A DNA stretch of 64,000 bases from Halorhabdus salina. Its GTDB lineage: Archaea > Halobacteriota > Halobacteria > Halobacteriales > Haloarculaceae. Each line of letters starts with the position of its first letter. The first letter of the stretch is position 1. Of the stretch, positions 8,695 through 16,467 are shown one piece after another. Under the pieces are notes generated by a model. That model was not told where the DNA came from, searched no databases, and saw nothing but the letters and a program-made list of their open reading frames with translations. The position numbers and the translations under genes were made by a program. The stretch lies in the NCBI RefSeq assembly GCF_013839425.1, contig NZ_JACDNP010000003.1:235872-299871 (forward strand), in the 5' to 3' direction.

Positions 8695-9996
8695 ATGGGT
8701 TTGCGAGACTTTCTGCGTGAGGAGGCCCGAACGACGCTCACCGAACCCGTCGACGCGCGGTTCGAACTCCCGGCGTTGGCCGTCCAAGACGAGTCGAAAC
8801 CGACCGTCTTCGAGACCGTCGGTGAATACCCGAACGTGCGCGCAGTGGCCAACACGCTCGGCTCCCGCGAGATGATCGGCCGGGCACTCGATGTGGAGCC
8901 GTCGGCAATCGTCGACGCGATGGGCTCGGCGATGAACGATCCGCTGCCCGTCGAGAAAACGGCCGAGCCATCCTTCGAGCACGTCGCAAGCGAGCCAACG
9001 ATCGACGACCACGTGCCGATTCCGGTGTTCTACGACGAGCACGAGCGACAGTACTTCGCGTCCTCGGTCGTGATCAGCAAGGATCCCGAGACTGGCGTCC
9101 AGAACGCATCCTTTCACCGGATGATGTTCGATTCGGGCAACCGGCTCGTGATGCGCCTCGTCGAACGGCACCTCCACGACATCTACTCCCGTACTGAAGG
9201 CGGGTTGGAGGTTGCGATCGTGATGGGCGTCCATCCGGCCGTCGAACTGGCCGCCGCAACGTCGTTCGCCCCGGAAAAGAGTGAGCTTGCGCTTGCCAAT
9301 CGACTGCTCGATGGCACCTTTGCAACGACAGAGGTCGACGGGATCGACGTGCCCGCAGACGCCGAAATCGTCATGCGACCGACCATCACCGACGAGCGAA
9401 GCGAAGAGGGGCCCTTCGTCGATCTCTCCCGGACGTGGGATCGGACGCGTCAGCAACCCGTCGTCGAAGTGGCGGATCTCTACATGCGGCCCGATCCCTA
9501 CGCGCGGATCATCGTCCCCGGTCGCACCGAACACGCCCACCTGATGGGCATCCCGCAGGAGCCCCGGATCTACCGGATCGTCGAAAACACTGTTCCGACG
9601 GTCGAGAACGTCGTGTTGACGCCCGGCGGCTGCTCGTGGCTGCACGGCGTGGTCCAGCTCGACAAGCGCAGCGAGGGCGATCCGAAGAACGCCGGCATGG
9701 CCGCGCTGGCGGGCCACCCCTCGATGAAGAAGGTAACCGTCGTCGACAGCGATATCGACCCGGCCGATCCGCAATCCGTCGAATGGGCGACCGCGACGCG
9801 AATGCAGCCTGACGAGGATATCACAGTCATCGAGAACGCCAAGGGGTCTTCCCTGGATCCCTCCCAGGACTACGATCGCGGGACGCTCGCAAAGTGGATC
9901 GTCGATGCAACCGTGCCCGGCGACCGCGACCGAAGCGACTTCGCCGAGGTGACAGTGCCCAAAGCCGAGGAAATCGACCTCACGGACTACCAATAA
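8695..9996 (+). CDS. UbiD-family decarboxylase, likely trans-anhydromevalonate 5-phosphate decarboxylase
   Basis: The protein has 433 residues. UbiD enzymes decarboxylate unsaturated acids with prenylated FMN. The N-terminal domain, the ISKDPETGVQNASFHRM cofactor region, and the typical C-terminal half starting LTPGGCSWLHGVVQL are present. The next three genes encode the two subunits of an aconitase-X-type dehydratase and UbiX, exactly the set of the modified archaeal mevalonate route (phosphomevalonate to trans-anhydromevalonate phosphate to isopentenyl phosphate). That context makes this substrate more likely than an aromatic acid. The ATG at 8695 gives the family start GLRDFLREEA. Confidence 0.85.
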   Translation: MGLRDFLREEARTTLTEPVDARFELPALAVQDESKPTVFETVGEYPNVRAVANTLGSREMIGRALDVEPSAIVDAMGSAMNDPLPVEKTAEPSFEHVASEPTIDDHVPIPVFYDEHERQYFASSVVISKDPETGVQNASFHRMMFDSGNRLVMRLVERHLHDIYSRTEGGLEVAIVMGVHPAVELAAATSFAPEKSELALANRLLDGTFATTEVDGIDVPADAEIVMRPTITDERSEEGPFVDLSRTWDRTRQQPVVEVADLYMRPDPYARIIVPGRTEHAHLMGIPQEPRIYRIVENTVPTVENVVLTPGGCSWLHGVVQLDKRSEGDPKNAGMAALAGHPSMKKVTVVDSDIDPADPQSVEWATATRMQPDEDITVIENAKGSSLDPSQDYDRGTLAKWIVDATVPGDRDRSDFAEVTVPKAEEIDLTDYQ

Positions 9997-10014
9997 CACA
10001 GGAGACGACCAACT

Positions 10015-11193
10015 ATGCACCTGACACAACACGAGGAAGATTTACTCGAATCGAGCAATTCGGCCGTCCGGAAGGCGATGGAACTGCTCGTCAAGCTTGG
10101 GGATATTTACGGTGCCGAGGAGATGATCGAGATCGAGTCCGCCCAGGCCTCGGGCATCTCGTACAAGTCGATCGGTGACCCCGGCGTCGAGTTTCTGGAA
10201 GGCTTCGCCGACGAGGGCGCCGAAGCGTCGGTCCCGACCTTTGCCAACCCGGCCGGAATGGACCTCGAACGCTGGGAGGAGCTGGGCATCGACGACGAGT
10301 TCGCCGAACAGCAGTTCCGCATTCGCGACGCACTCAAGGAGATGGGAATCGTCCTCTCGTTCACCTGCACGCCCTACCTCGCGGGCAATCTCCCGCGGCG
10401 CGGCCAGCACGTCGCGTGGGCCGAATCCTCGGCCGTCTCCTTTGTCAACAGTGTGGTTGGAGCTCGAACCAACCGCGAGGGCGGTCCCTCGGCGCTGGCG
10501 GCGTCAATCACCGGCCGGACGCCGAAATACGGGCTCCACCTCGAAGAGAATCGCCAGCCAACCTACCGGATCGATGTCGAAGCCGACATCGAGAGTCAAG
10601 CAGACTTCGCAGCCCTCGGATCGTGGACGGGCCGACTCGTCGAGGATGGCAAACCGTACTTCACGGGGATCGACGCGGGCGGGACGGACCATCTGAAGGC
10701 CCTGGGGGCAGCGATGGCCGCCACCGGCGCGGTCGCACTGCACTTCGTCGAGGGCGTCACGACCGAGATGGAACCCCCCGAAAACGTCGAGACGGTGACC
10801 TTCGGCGAGGGCGAACTCCAGGCAGAGTACGACGAACTCACGACGGCCGAGGATCCCGAACTCGTCGTCATCGGCTGTCCACACTGCTCGCCCGAAGAGA
10901 TCCAGGACGTCGCGGCGACCGTCGAGGGCAAGTCTCTCACCAGCGATCTGTGGGTCTGTACGAGCGCTTCGGTCAAGACCTGGGCCGATCGGAACGGGCT
11001 GACTGAAACCATCGAGGCGGCTGGCGGCAAGGTACTGGCGGACACCTGCAACGTCGTCTCGCCGATCGAAGAACTGGGGTATGAATCCAGTGCGACTGAC
11101 TCGGCGAAGGCCGCGACGTATCTGCCAGGCTTTTGCAACCAGGACGTGGCGTTCAACGATAAGGAGACGCTGCTCGCGGAGGTGACCGAGTGA
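10015..11193 (+). CDS. aconitase X large subunit, likely phosphomevalonate dehydratase
   Basis: The protein has 392 residues (former DUF521). It would form the [4Fe-4S]-bearing subunit that removes water from 5-phosphomevalonate. Candidate cluster cysteines are C118 (SFTCTPYLAGN), C288/C291 (VIGCPHCS) and C345 (ADTCNVVSP); one of the two in the CPHC pair is extra. The family stretch VGARTNREGGPSALAASITG is clear. The gene starts 18 bp after ubiD and overlaps the small-subunit gene by 1 bp. Other aconitase-X proteins act on hydroxyproline derivatives, but the UbiD/UbiX neighbours argue for isoprenoid synthesis. Confidence 0.88.
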   Translation: MHLTQHEEDLLESSNSAVRKAMELLVKLGDIYGAEEMIEIESAQASGISYKSIGDPGVEFLEGFADEGAEASVPTFANPAGMDLERWEELGIDDEFAEQQFRIRDALKEMGIVLSFTCTPYLAGNLPRRGQHVAWAESSAVSFVNSVVGARTNREGGPSALAASITGRTPKYGLHLEENRQPTYRIDVEADIESQADFAALGSWTGRLVEDGKPYFTGIDAGGTDHLKALGAAMAATGAVALHFVEGVTTEMEPPENVETVTFGEGELQAEYDELTTAEDPELVVIGCPHCSPEEIQDVAATVEGKSLTSDLWVCTSASVKTWADRNGLTETIEAAGGKVLADTCNVVSPIEELGYESSATDSAKAATYLPGFCNQDVAFNDKETLLAEVTE

Positions 11194-11618
11194 TGACGGA
11201 TAGTGACGCCGCCAGAGCAGCGACCGAAATCACAGCCGAGCCGATCACCGAAGGAACCGGCCGCGGGGAAGTCCTCCGCTCGCCCGTCCCGATCAGCTTT
11301 TACGGCGCGGTCGAACCCGACACGGGCGAGTTCATCGAGGACGGCCATCCCCTGGAGGGCGAGAACATTGCGGGCAAGGTGCTGGTGTTCCCGCGCGGGA
11401 AGGGCTCGACAGTCGGCTCCTATGTCCTGTACGGACTGGCAAACAACGGCTGTGCGCCGGCGGCGATCGTCAACGAGGAGACCGAAACGATCGTCGCGAC
11501 GGGCGCGATCCTCGGGGAGATTCCCTGTCTTGACTCCCCGGAGATGGATCTGGAAACGCTCGAAGACGGCGAGACCGTCGAGGTCGACGCCGACGCGGGC
11601 GTGATTCGGCGACAATGA
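11193..11618 (+). CDS. aconitase X small (swivel) subunit, likely phosphomevalonate dehydratase
   Basis: The protein has 141 residues (former DUF126). It is the mobile swivel domain that completes the active site of the large subunit; in many bacteria the two are fused. The typical loop VFPRGKGSTVGSYVLYGL is the catalytic/phosphate region of the domain. GTG at 11190 and ATG at 11193 are both in frame; the ATG was taken. It overlaps the UbiX gene by 4 bp. Confidence 0.88.
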   Translation: MTDSDAARAATEITAEPITEGTGRGEVLRSPVPISFYGAVEPDTGEFIEDGHPLEGENIAGKVLVFPRGKGSTVGSYVLYGLANNGCAPAAIVNEETETIVATGAILGEIPCLDSPEMDLETLEDGETVEVDADAGVIRRQ

Positions 11619-12187
11619 CCGAGACGCGTTTCGTCGTCGGCGTGACGGGTGCGTCGGGGATCCCGATCGCCATCCGGACAGTCGAGGCCCTGGCTGAACA
11701 CGGCGCGGTCCACACGGTAGTCACCGACGCCGCCGAGTCGGTGATGGCCCACGAGTCTGGCTCGCGCGAAGCGACGATGGATCGGCTACAGGAGGCTTCA
11801 GCCGAACTCTACGGGGAGAGCGAAGTGGGCGCGCCGATCGCCTCTGGTTCGTTCGACACTGACGGGATGGTAATCGTCCCGGCCTCGATGAACACCGTCG
11901 CGGCCGTCGCCACCGGTCGCTCGGATTCGCTGGTGACCCGGGCCGCCGACGTCACGCTGAAGGAACGCCGCCGGCTTGTGGTCGTTCCCCGGGAGACACC
12001 GCTGAGTCAGATTCACTTGGAAAATCTGACGAAACTCGCGGAGCTGGGTGTCGACGTCGTGCCCCCCGTTCTCGGCTTTTACTTCGATCCCGAGGACCCC
12101 GATGACTTCGTCGATCACATCGTCGGGAAGATCCTCGAACGGTTCGGTCTCGATCACGACTGTTACGACGCCTGGAATCCCGACTGA
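11615..12187 (+). CDS. ubiX: flavin prenyltransferase UbiX
   Basis: The protein has 190 residues. UbiX joins a dimethylallyl group to FMN and makes the prenyl-FMN cofactor that UbiD needs. Signatures are the FMN-binding GVTGASGIPIAIR, the PASMNTVAAVATG loop, and RLVVVPRETPLSQIHLENL. Being the last gene of the ubiD-acnX operon, it would supply cofactor to the UbiD encoded first. Its own prenyl donor, dimethylallyl phosphate, comes from the same isoprenoid pathway. Confidence 0.95.
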   Translation: MTETRFVVGVTGASGIPIAIRTVEALAEHGAVHTVVTDAAESVMAHESGSREATMDRLQEASAELYGESEVGAPIASGSFDTDGMVIVPASMNTVAAVATGRSDSLVTRAADVTLKERRRLVVVPRETPLSQIHLENLTKLAELGVDVVPPVLGFYFDPEDPDDFVDHIVGKILERFGLDHDCYDAWNPD

Positions 12188-12273
12188 GCAGGTGGGCCCT
12201 GACGCGCTCCGGTGACTCGCTCACAGGTCTCGACTGGCAAGGCCCAAGCGTCTCCGCCGTCGAGTGATAGGCG

Positions 12274-13182
12274 ATGGACGTGCTGACGCGCCTCGTCGTG
12301 ATGATCGGCCTGCTTGCGGTCGGCGTCGGGTTACGAACGGGCGGTATCCTGACGGCGACCCGCGTGGGCTGGCTCAACAGCGTCGCCTTCTACGTCGTCT
12401 TGCCGGCGCTGGTGTTCGACTCGACGCACGCCGAGCCCTTAGGCGAGATCGTCTCGGTACGACTACTTCTCGGCGTCGTCGTGCTCGTGGCCGTGACGGC
12501 GGCGATCGCGATGGTGGTTCACCGACGGCTCGAATCGGCCTCCGCGCGAGCCGCGGCGACGGTCCAGTCCTATCACACCAATCTGGGCTACATCGGCCTC
12601 CCGATCGTGGCGAGTGCGCTCGGCGACCAGGCGGCGGCGATCGGCAGCGTCGTCCTCGGGATCGGCGCGCTCGTCCAAATCCCGTTGACGGTCACGCTGC
12701 TTGTTCGGATCACCGGTGCTGGGACGAACGTCCGAGATGAAATCAAACGGCTGGTGACCAATCCTGTCCTGATCGCGTTGCTAATCGGACTCGCGGTCTC
12801 CCAGGCACCGTTCGCGGTGACTGGCCAGCCTGCCGAAGGCATTGGGTTGGTTGCCGAGGCGGCCCTGCCGATCGCGCTGCTCTGTGTGGGGGGCTCGATC
12901 GAACTCGAATCGATCGACTTCGATCGCTCGATCGTCGGGAGTGTTTTGGCACTGAAACTGCTCGTCATGCCCGCTGTCGCCTGGCTGGTCTTTTTCGCCA
13001 TCGGGGCCACCCCCTGGGAACTCCGCACAGTCGTCGTCATGTTTGGGGCACCGGCGGCTGTCTCGACGTTCGTCTACGTCACCGAGATGGGTGGTGATCG
13101 CCGAGTAGCCTCCGTGAACGTCTTCCTCACGACAGTGGCCTCGGCAGTCACGCTTTCGGCGTTGATCACCCTTGTTCCGTGA
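12274..13182 (+). CDS. AEC-family (auxin efflux carrier-like) transporter
   Basis: The protein has 302 residues and about 10 hydrophobic spans arranged as two five-helix repeats with a break near the middle (around IKRLVTNPVLIALLIGL). The family pattern YHTNLGYIGLPIV and the C-terminal FGAPAAVSTFVYVTEMGGD are typical. Substrates in this family are organic acids and similar anions; the actual substrate here is unknown. It lies 86 bp after ubiX and may be separate from that operon. Confidence 0.85.
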   Translation: MDVLTRLVVMIGLLAVGVGLRTGGILTATRVGWLNSVAFYVVLPALVFDSTHAEPLGEIVSVRLLLGVVVLVAVTAAIAMVVHRRLESASARAAATVQSYHTNLGYIGLPIVASALGDQAAAIGSVVLGIGALVQIPLTVTLLVRITGAGTNVRDEIKRLVTNPVLIALLIGLAVSQAPFAVTGQPAEGIGLVAEAALPIALLCVGGSIELESIDFDRSIVGSVLALKLLVMPAVAWLVFFAIGATPWELRTVVVMFGAPAAVSTFVYVTEMGGDRRVASVNVFLTTVASAVTLSALITLVP

Positions 13183-13296
13183 GTCGCTCTCTTGCCGTCT
13201 CGACGGCCGAACATGTTCTGTCGTCGTGTCCATCTTTCTCAGTCGCTGGGAGCGGACGGTTTCCATTTATATGCATTCGCTTCGTTTTCCAACTGT

Positions 13297-13743
13297 ATGT
13301 CAGACGACGTTGTCGACCTGTTGCGAAAGGCGTACCTGGATGAGATCGAGACTGCGATGAACTATCTTGCCAACGGGACATACCTAGCGACGGTCCGGGG
13401 CGAGATGGTCGCCGAATCCCTCAAAGAGGACGTCGACGAGGAGCTCCACCACGCCGAGGAGCTCGGCTACCGGCTCCGATACTATGGGGAAGTGCCGCCG
13501 GCATCGGCCGATTTCGAGGTCAATCAGGACTCACTCCAGCCCCCGGCCGAGAGCAGCGACGTGCTCACGGTTATCGACGGTGTCATCGAGGCCGAGGAAG
13601 ACGCCATCGAGACCTACGAGGCGTTGATCGAGGCCGCCGAGGAAGCCAACGATCCCGTCACCGAAGATCTGGCGACGGAGCTGTTGGCAGACGAACAGGC
13701 TCACCGGGCGGAATTCCTCAGCTATCGGCAGGACTTCGCCTGA
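13297..13743 (+). CDS. ferritin-like di-iron protein
   Basis: The protein has 148 residues and is almost entirely helical. Likely iron ligands are in YLDEIETAMNY (Glu), ELHHAEEL (ExxH), EAEEDAIETYE (Glu) and LADEQAHRAEF (ExxH), the pattern of a four-helix ferritin-like bundle. It may oxidise or store iron. A TATA-like ATTTATAT lies about 25-30 nt upstream of the ATG at 13297, which decides the start against a longer frame. The exact subfamily is uncertain. Confidence 0.82.
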   Translation: MSDDVVDLLRKAYLDEIETAMNYLANGTYLATVRGEMVAESLKEDVDEELHHAEELGYRLRYYGEVPPASADFEVNQDSLQPPAESSDVLTVIDGVIEAEEDAIETYEALIEAAEEANDPVTEDLATELLADEQAHRAEFLSYRQDFA

Positions 13744-13813
13744 ATCGACCTGCATCCATTACGAAATACTGTAAAGGGAAGATTTTACTCCAGAGAGTGG
13801 CTACCCGGTATCG

Positions 13814-14692
13814 GTGAATTCCGTGTCTATTGATCAAGCGCCTGACGGCGACCTTGCCGATCGAATAGAGTCCTATCGCCAGACGGCACCGGCAGTCCGC
13901 AAGGACATTATCGAGATGGTCTATGCAGCCCAGTCGGGTCATCCCGGCGGGTCGCTGTCGGCCGTCGAGGTTTTACTCTGGTTGTACAACGAGGAACTGA
14001 ACGTCGATCCGGCGAATCCGGACGACCCGGACCGAGACAGACTCGTCTACAGCAAAGGCCACGCTTGCCCCGTGCTGTATGCACTGTTGGCTCGCTACGA
14101 CTTCATCGATTGTGATCCCAACGAGGAGTTCCGTCGCCTGGGTGGGGAATTGCCGGGCCACTCCTCGCCGAAGGTCCCCGGCGTTGAGTTTCCGTCAGGA
14201 TCGCTCGGCCAGGGCCTGTCCTATGCGAACGGGCAAGCACTGGGTGCCGACTATGACGACGACGATTTCGACGTCTATACCATCTTGGGCGACGGTGAAG
14301 TTCAGGAAGGGAATATCTGGGAAGCGGCGATGTCCGCCGGCGAGAAAGAATTAGATGTCGTCGCGATTGTCGATCGGAACAAGAAGCAAAACGATCTGCC
14401 CGTCGCCGAGACGATGGAGATCGACCCGCTGGCCGAAAAATTCGAGGCCTTCCGTTGGGACACCTGGGAAGTTGACGGCCACGACTTCGGCGAGATCGCC
14501 GCGGCCTTCGAAGAAATCAACGCCACGGACGGCCCGCGCCTGTTGATCGCCAATACGGTCAAGGGCCATCCGATCGACTTCATGGAAGCCCAGCCTAACG
14601 GCTATCACGCCGGTGCGATCACTGACGAGGAACTCGACGAGGCGATGGAAGAACTCGGATACAACGCAGCAGACACGGAGGTGGACCAATGA
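13814..14692 (+). CDS. transketolase, N-terminal (thiamine-binding) subunit
   Basis: The protein has 292 residues. With the next gene it forms a two-chain transketolase, which moves two-carbon units between sugar phosphates in the non-oxidative pentose phosphate pathway. The thiamine diphosphate motif GDGEVQEGNIWEA ... NKKQND is intact, and the substrate loop SGHPGGSLSAVE and GSLGQGLSYANG are conserved. The start is a GTG at 13814. It overlaps the C-terminal subunit gene by 4 bp. Most haloarchaea lack transketolase, so the gene is informative for physiology. Confidence 0.95.
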   Translation: MNSVSIDQAPDGDLADRIESYRQTAPAVRKDIIEMVYAAQSGHPGGSLSAVEVLLWLYNEELNVDPANPDDPDRDRLVYSKGHACPVLYALLARYDFIDCDPNEEFRRLGGELPGHSSPKVPGVEFPSGSLGQGLSYANGQALGADYDDDDFDVYTILGDGEVQEGNIWEAAMSAGEKELDVVAIVDRNKKQNDLPVAETMEIDPLAEKFEAFRWDTWEVDGHDFGEIAAAFEEINATDGPRLLIANTVKGHPIDFMEAQPNGYHAGAITDEELDEAMEELGYNAADTEVDQ

Positions 14693-15621
14693 GCGAGAAG
14701 ATTTCCACCCGGAACGGCTTCGGGAACGGATTGTTGCGCGAGGCTGAGGAGCGTGAGGACTTCATCGTCATGGACGCCGACCTGGCGAAATCCACCCGTG
14801 GCGGGTGGTTCCGTGACGAACTCCCCGAACGCTGGATCAACGTCGGCATCTCCGAGCAAGACCTCTTTGCTACCGCTGCAGGGATCGCCGAGACCGGCCA
14901 TCCGGTCTTTGCGAATACGTTCGCCATCTTCTCAGAGCGTGGCTTCGAGCAAGTTCGCCAGCAGATCGCTCGGCCGAAACAAAACGTGACGGTCGTCGGC
15001 AGTCACGCCGGCGTCATCACCGGCGAGGACGGCCCAAGTGCCCAGACGATCGAAGATATTTCGGCCTATCGTGGCTTGCCGAACCTGCGTGTGATCTCGC
15101 CCGCCGACGCTGTCGAAGCAAACGCTTTGGTGACGGCGCTGGCTGACGACGACGAGCCCGCTTACCTCCGCCTTGCCCGGGAATCGATCCCTGTCATCCA
15201 CGACGCCGAGGAGTACGAGCCGGAGATCGGCAAGGGCGAGGTTCTGCGTGACGGGTCGGACGTGACGCTGATGGCTCACGGCGCGATGGTCCATGTCGTC
15301 CAAGAAGCCGCCGAGATCCTGGCCGAGGATGGGATCGACGCTCGCGTGATCAATATGTCGACGATCAAGCCCTTAGACGAAGCGTTGGTCGTCGAATCTG
15401 CCGAGCAGACCGGTGCAGTTCTGACCGCCGAGGACCACAACGTCATCGGTGGGCTGGGTAGTGCTGTTGCGGAAGTGCTGGCCGAGCAACGGCCGACGCC
15501 GATGAAGCGTGTCGGCATCGAAGACGAGTTCGGGACATCCGGTAACGGACTCGATCTCTACGAGTACTACGGCTTCACCGGCGACGCGATCGCCGAACAG
15601 GCAAAAGAGCTGCTTGCCTAA
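14689..15621 (+). CDS. transketolase, C-terminal subunit
   Basis: The protein has 310 residues. It carries the pyrimidine-binding and C-terminal domains. The catalytic Glu lies in NVGISEQDLFATAAGIAETG, and the GEDGPSAQTIEDI and LTAEDHNVIGGLGSAVAEVL segments are standard. It is co-translated with the N-terminal subunit. Transaldolase follows 45 bp downstream, so these three genes give most of the non-oxidative pentose phosphate branch. Confidence 0.95.
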   Translation: MSEKISTRNGFGNGLLREAEEREDFIVMDADLAKSTRGGWFRDELPERWINVGISEQDLFATAAGIAETGHPVFANTFAIFSERGFEQVRQQIARPKQNVTVVGSHAGVITGEDGPSAQTIEDISAYRGLPNLRVISPADAVEANALVTALADDDEPAYLRLARESIPVIHDAEEYEPEIGKGEVLRDGSDVTLMAHGAMVHVVQEAAEILAEDGIDARVINMSTIKPLDEALVVESAEQTGAVLTAEDHNVIGGLGSAVAEVLAEQRPTPMKRVGIEDEFGTSGNGLDLYEYYGFTGDAIAEQAKELLA

Positions 15622-15666
15622 ATAGCGAAAGGCCTTTTTGTAGCAGTCGGCTAATAAATCGTATCC

Positions 15667-16323
15667 ATGCGCACGTACATTGACTCTGCGTTCGTCGACG
15701 AGGTTCGAGAAGCTGACGAACTAGGGCTGGTCGACGGGGTAACGACGAATCCGTCGCTCGTCTCTTCGACCGATCGAGAGTATCGTGATATCATCGACGA
15801 GCTCGACGAGTTCGTTGAAGGACCGATCAGCGTCGAAGTGATCGCCACGGATTATGAGGACATGCTCGAAGAAGCCCGAGAGTACGACACCTGGGGCGAC
15901 AATATCGCGGTCAAGTTGCCGATGACGCGCGACGGCATGCGAGCGCTCCGAACGCTCTACGATGAGGGCATCCAGACGAACATCACGCTCGTGTTCTCGG
16001 TCAACCAGGCCCTGATTGCAGCGAAGAACGGCGCAACGATGGTCTCGCCGTTCATCGGTCGCTTGGACGACAACGGCCACGACGGTGTCGGCCTCATCGA
16101 AGATATCCGGACGGTTTACGACAATTACGGCTTCGAGACGGACATCCTCGCGGCGTCGATTCGTAACCCGCGACACGTCCAAGAAGTCGCCAAAGCAGGC
16201 TCGGATATCGCAACGCTGCCGCCCGAGGTTGCCGACTCGATGTTCGATCACCCCCGCACCGACGGCGGCCTCGAAGCCTTCCTCGACGACTGGGGCGACC
16301 GCGAGAGTCCAGCACTGAAGTAA
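15667..16323 (+). CDS. tal: transaldolase (short TalC/MipB-type)
   Basis: The protein has 218 residues. It transfers a dihydroxyacetone unit between sugar phosphates. The short form has TTNPSLV at residues 26-32 and the Schiff-base lysine K83 in IAVKLPMTRDG. Its size is that of the TalC/fructose-6-phosphate aldolase group, so an aldolase activity is an alternative; the adjacent transketolase genes favour transaldolase. A TTTTT-containing element lies about 27 nt upstream of the ATG and may be its own TATA box or a weak terminator after transketolase. Confidence 0.92.
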   Translation: MRTYIDSAFVDEVREADELGLVDGVTTNPSLVSSTDREYRDIIDELDEFVEGPISVEVIATDYEDMLEEAREYDTWGDNIAVKLPMTRDGMRALRTLYDEGIQTNITLVFSVNQALIAAKNGATMVSPFIGRLDDNGHDGVGLIEDIRTVYDNYGFETDILAASIRNPRHVQEVAKAGSDIATLPPEVADSMFDHPRTDGGLEAFLDDWGDRESPALK

Positions 16324-16467
16324 CCCGCTCAGTTTTTCGGATTTGTCGCAGTTTCGACTCGCCATGTCGCAGTCACGATCTAATTGAGATGGCTGTTCTG
16401 GCTCCGTGAATCGGGAGCACTGGCGTCCGAACCTGAAATATGTGTGGCCAGTTACCATAGTCTTTTG

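Noticed and set aside
8683-10032. Minus-strand frame of 449 codons over the UbiD gene
   Set aside because: Antisense shadow. The UbiD protein on the plus strand is unambiguous.
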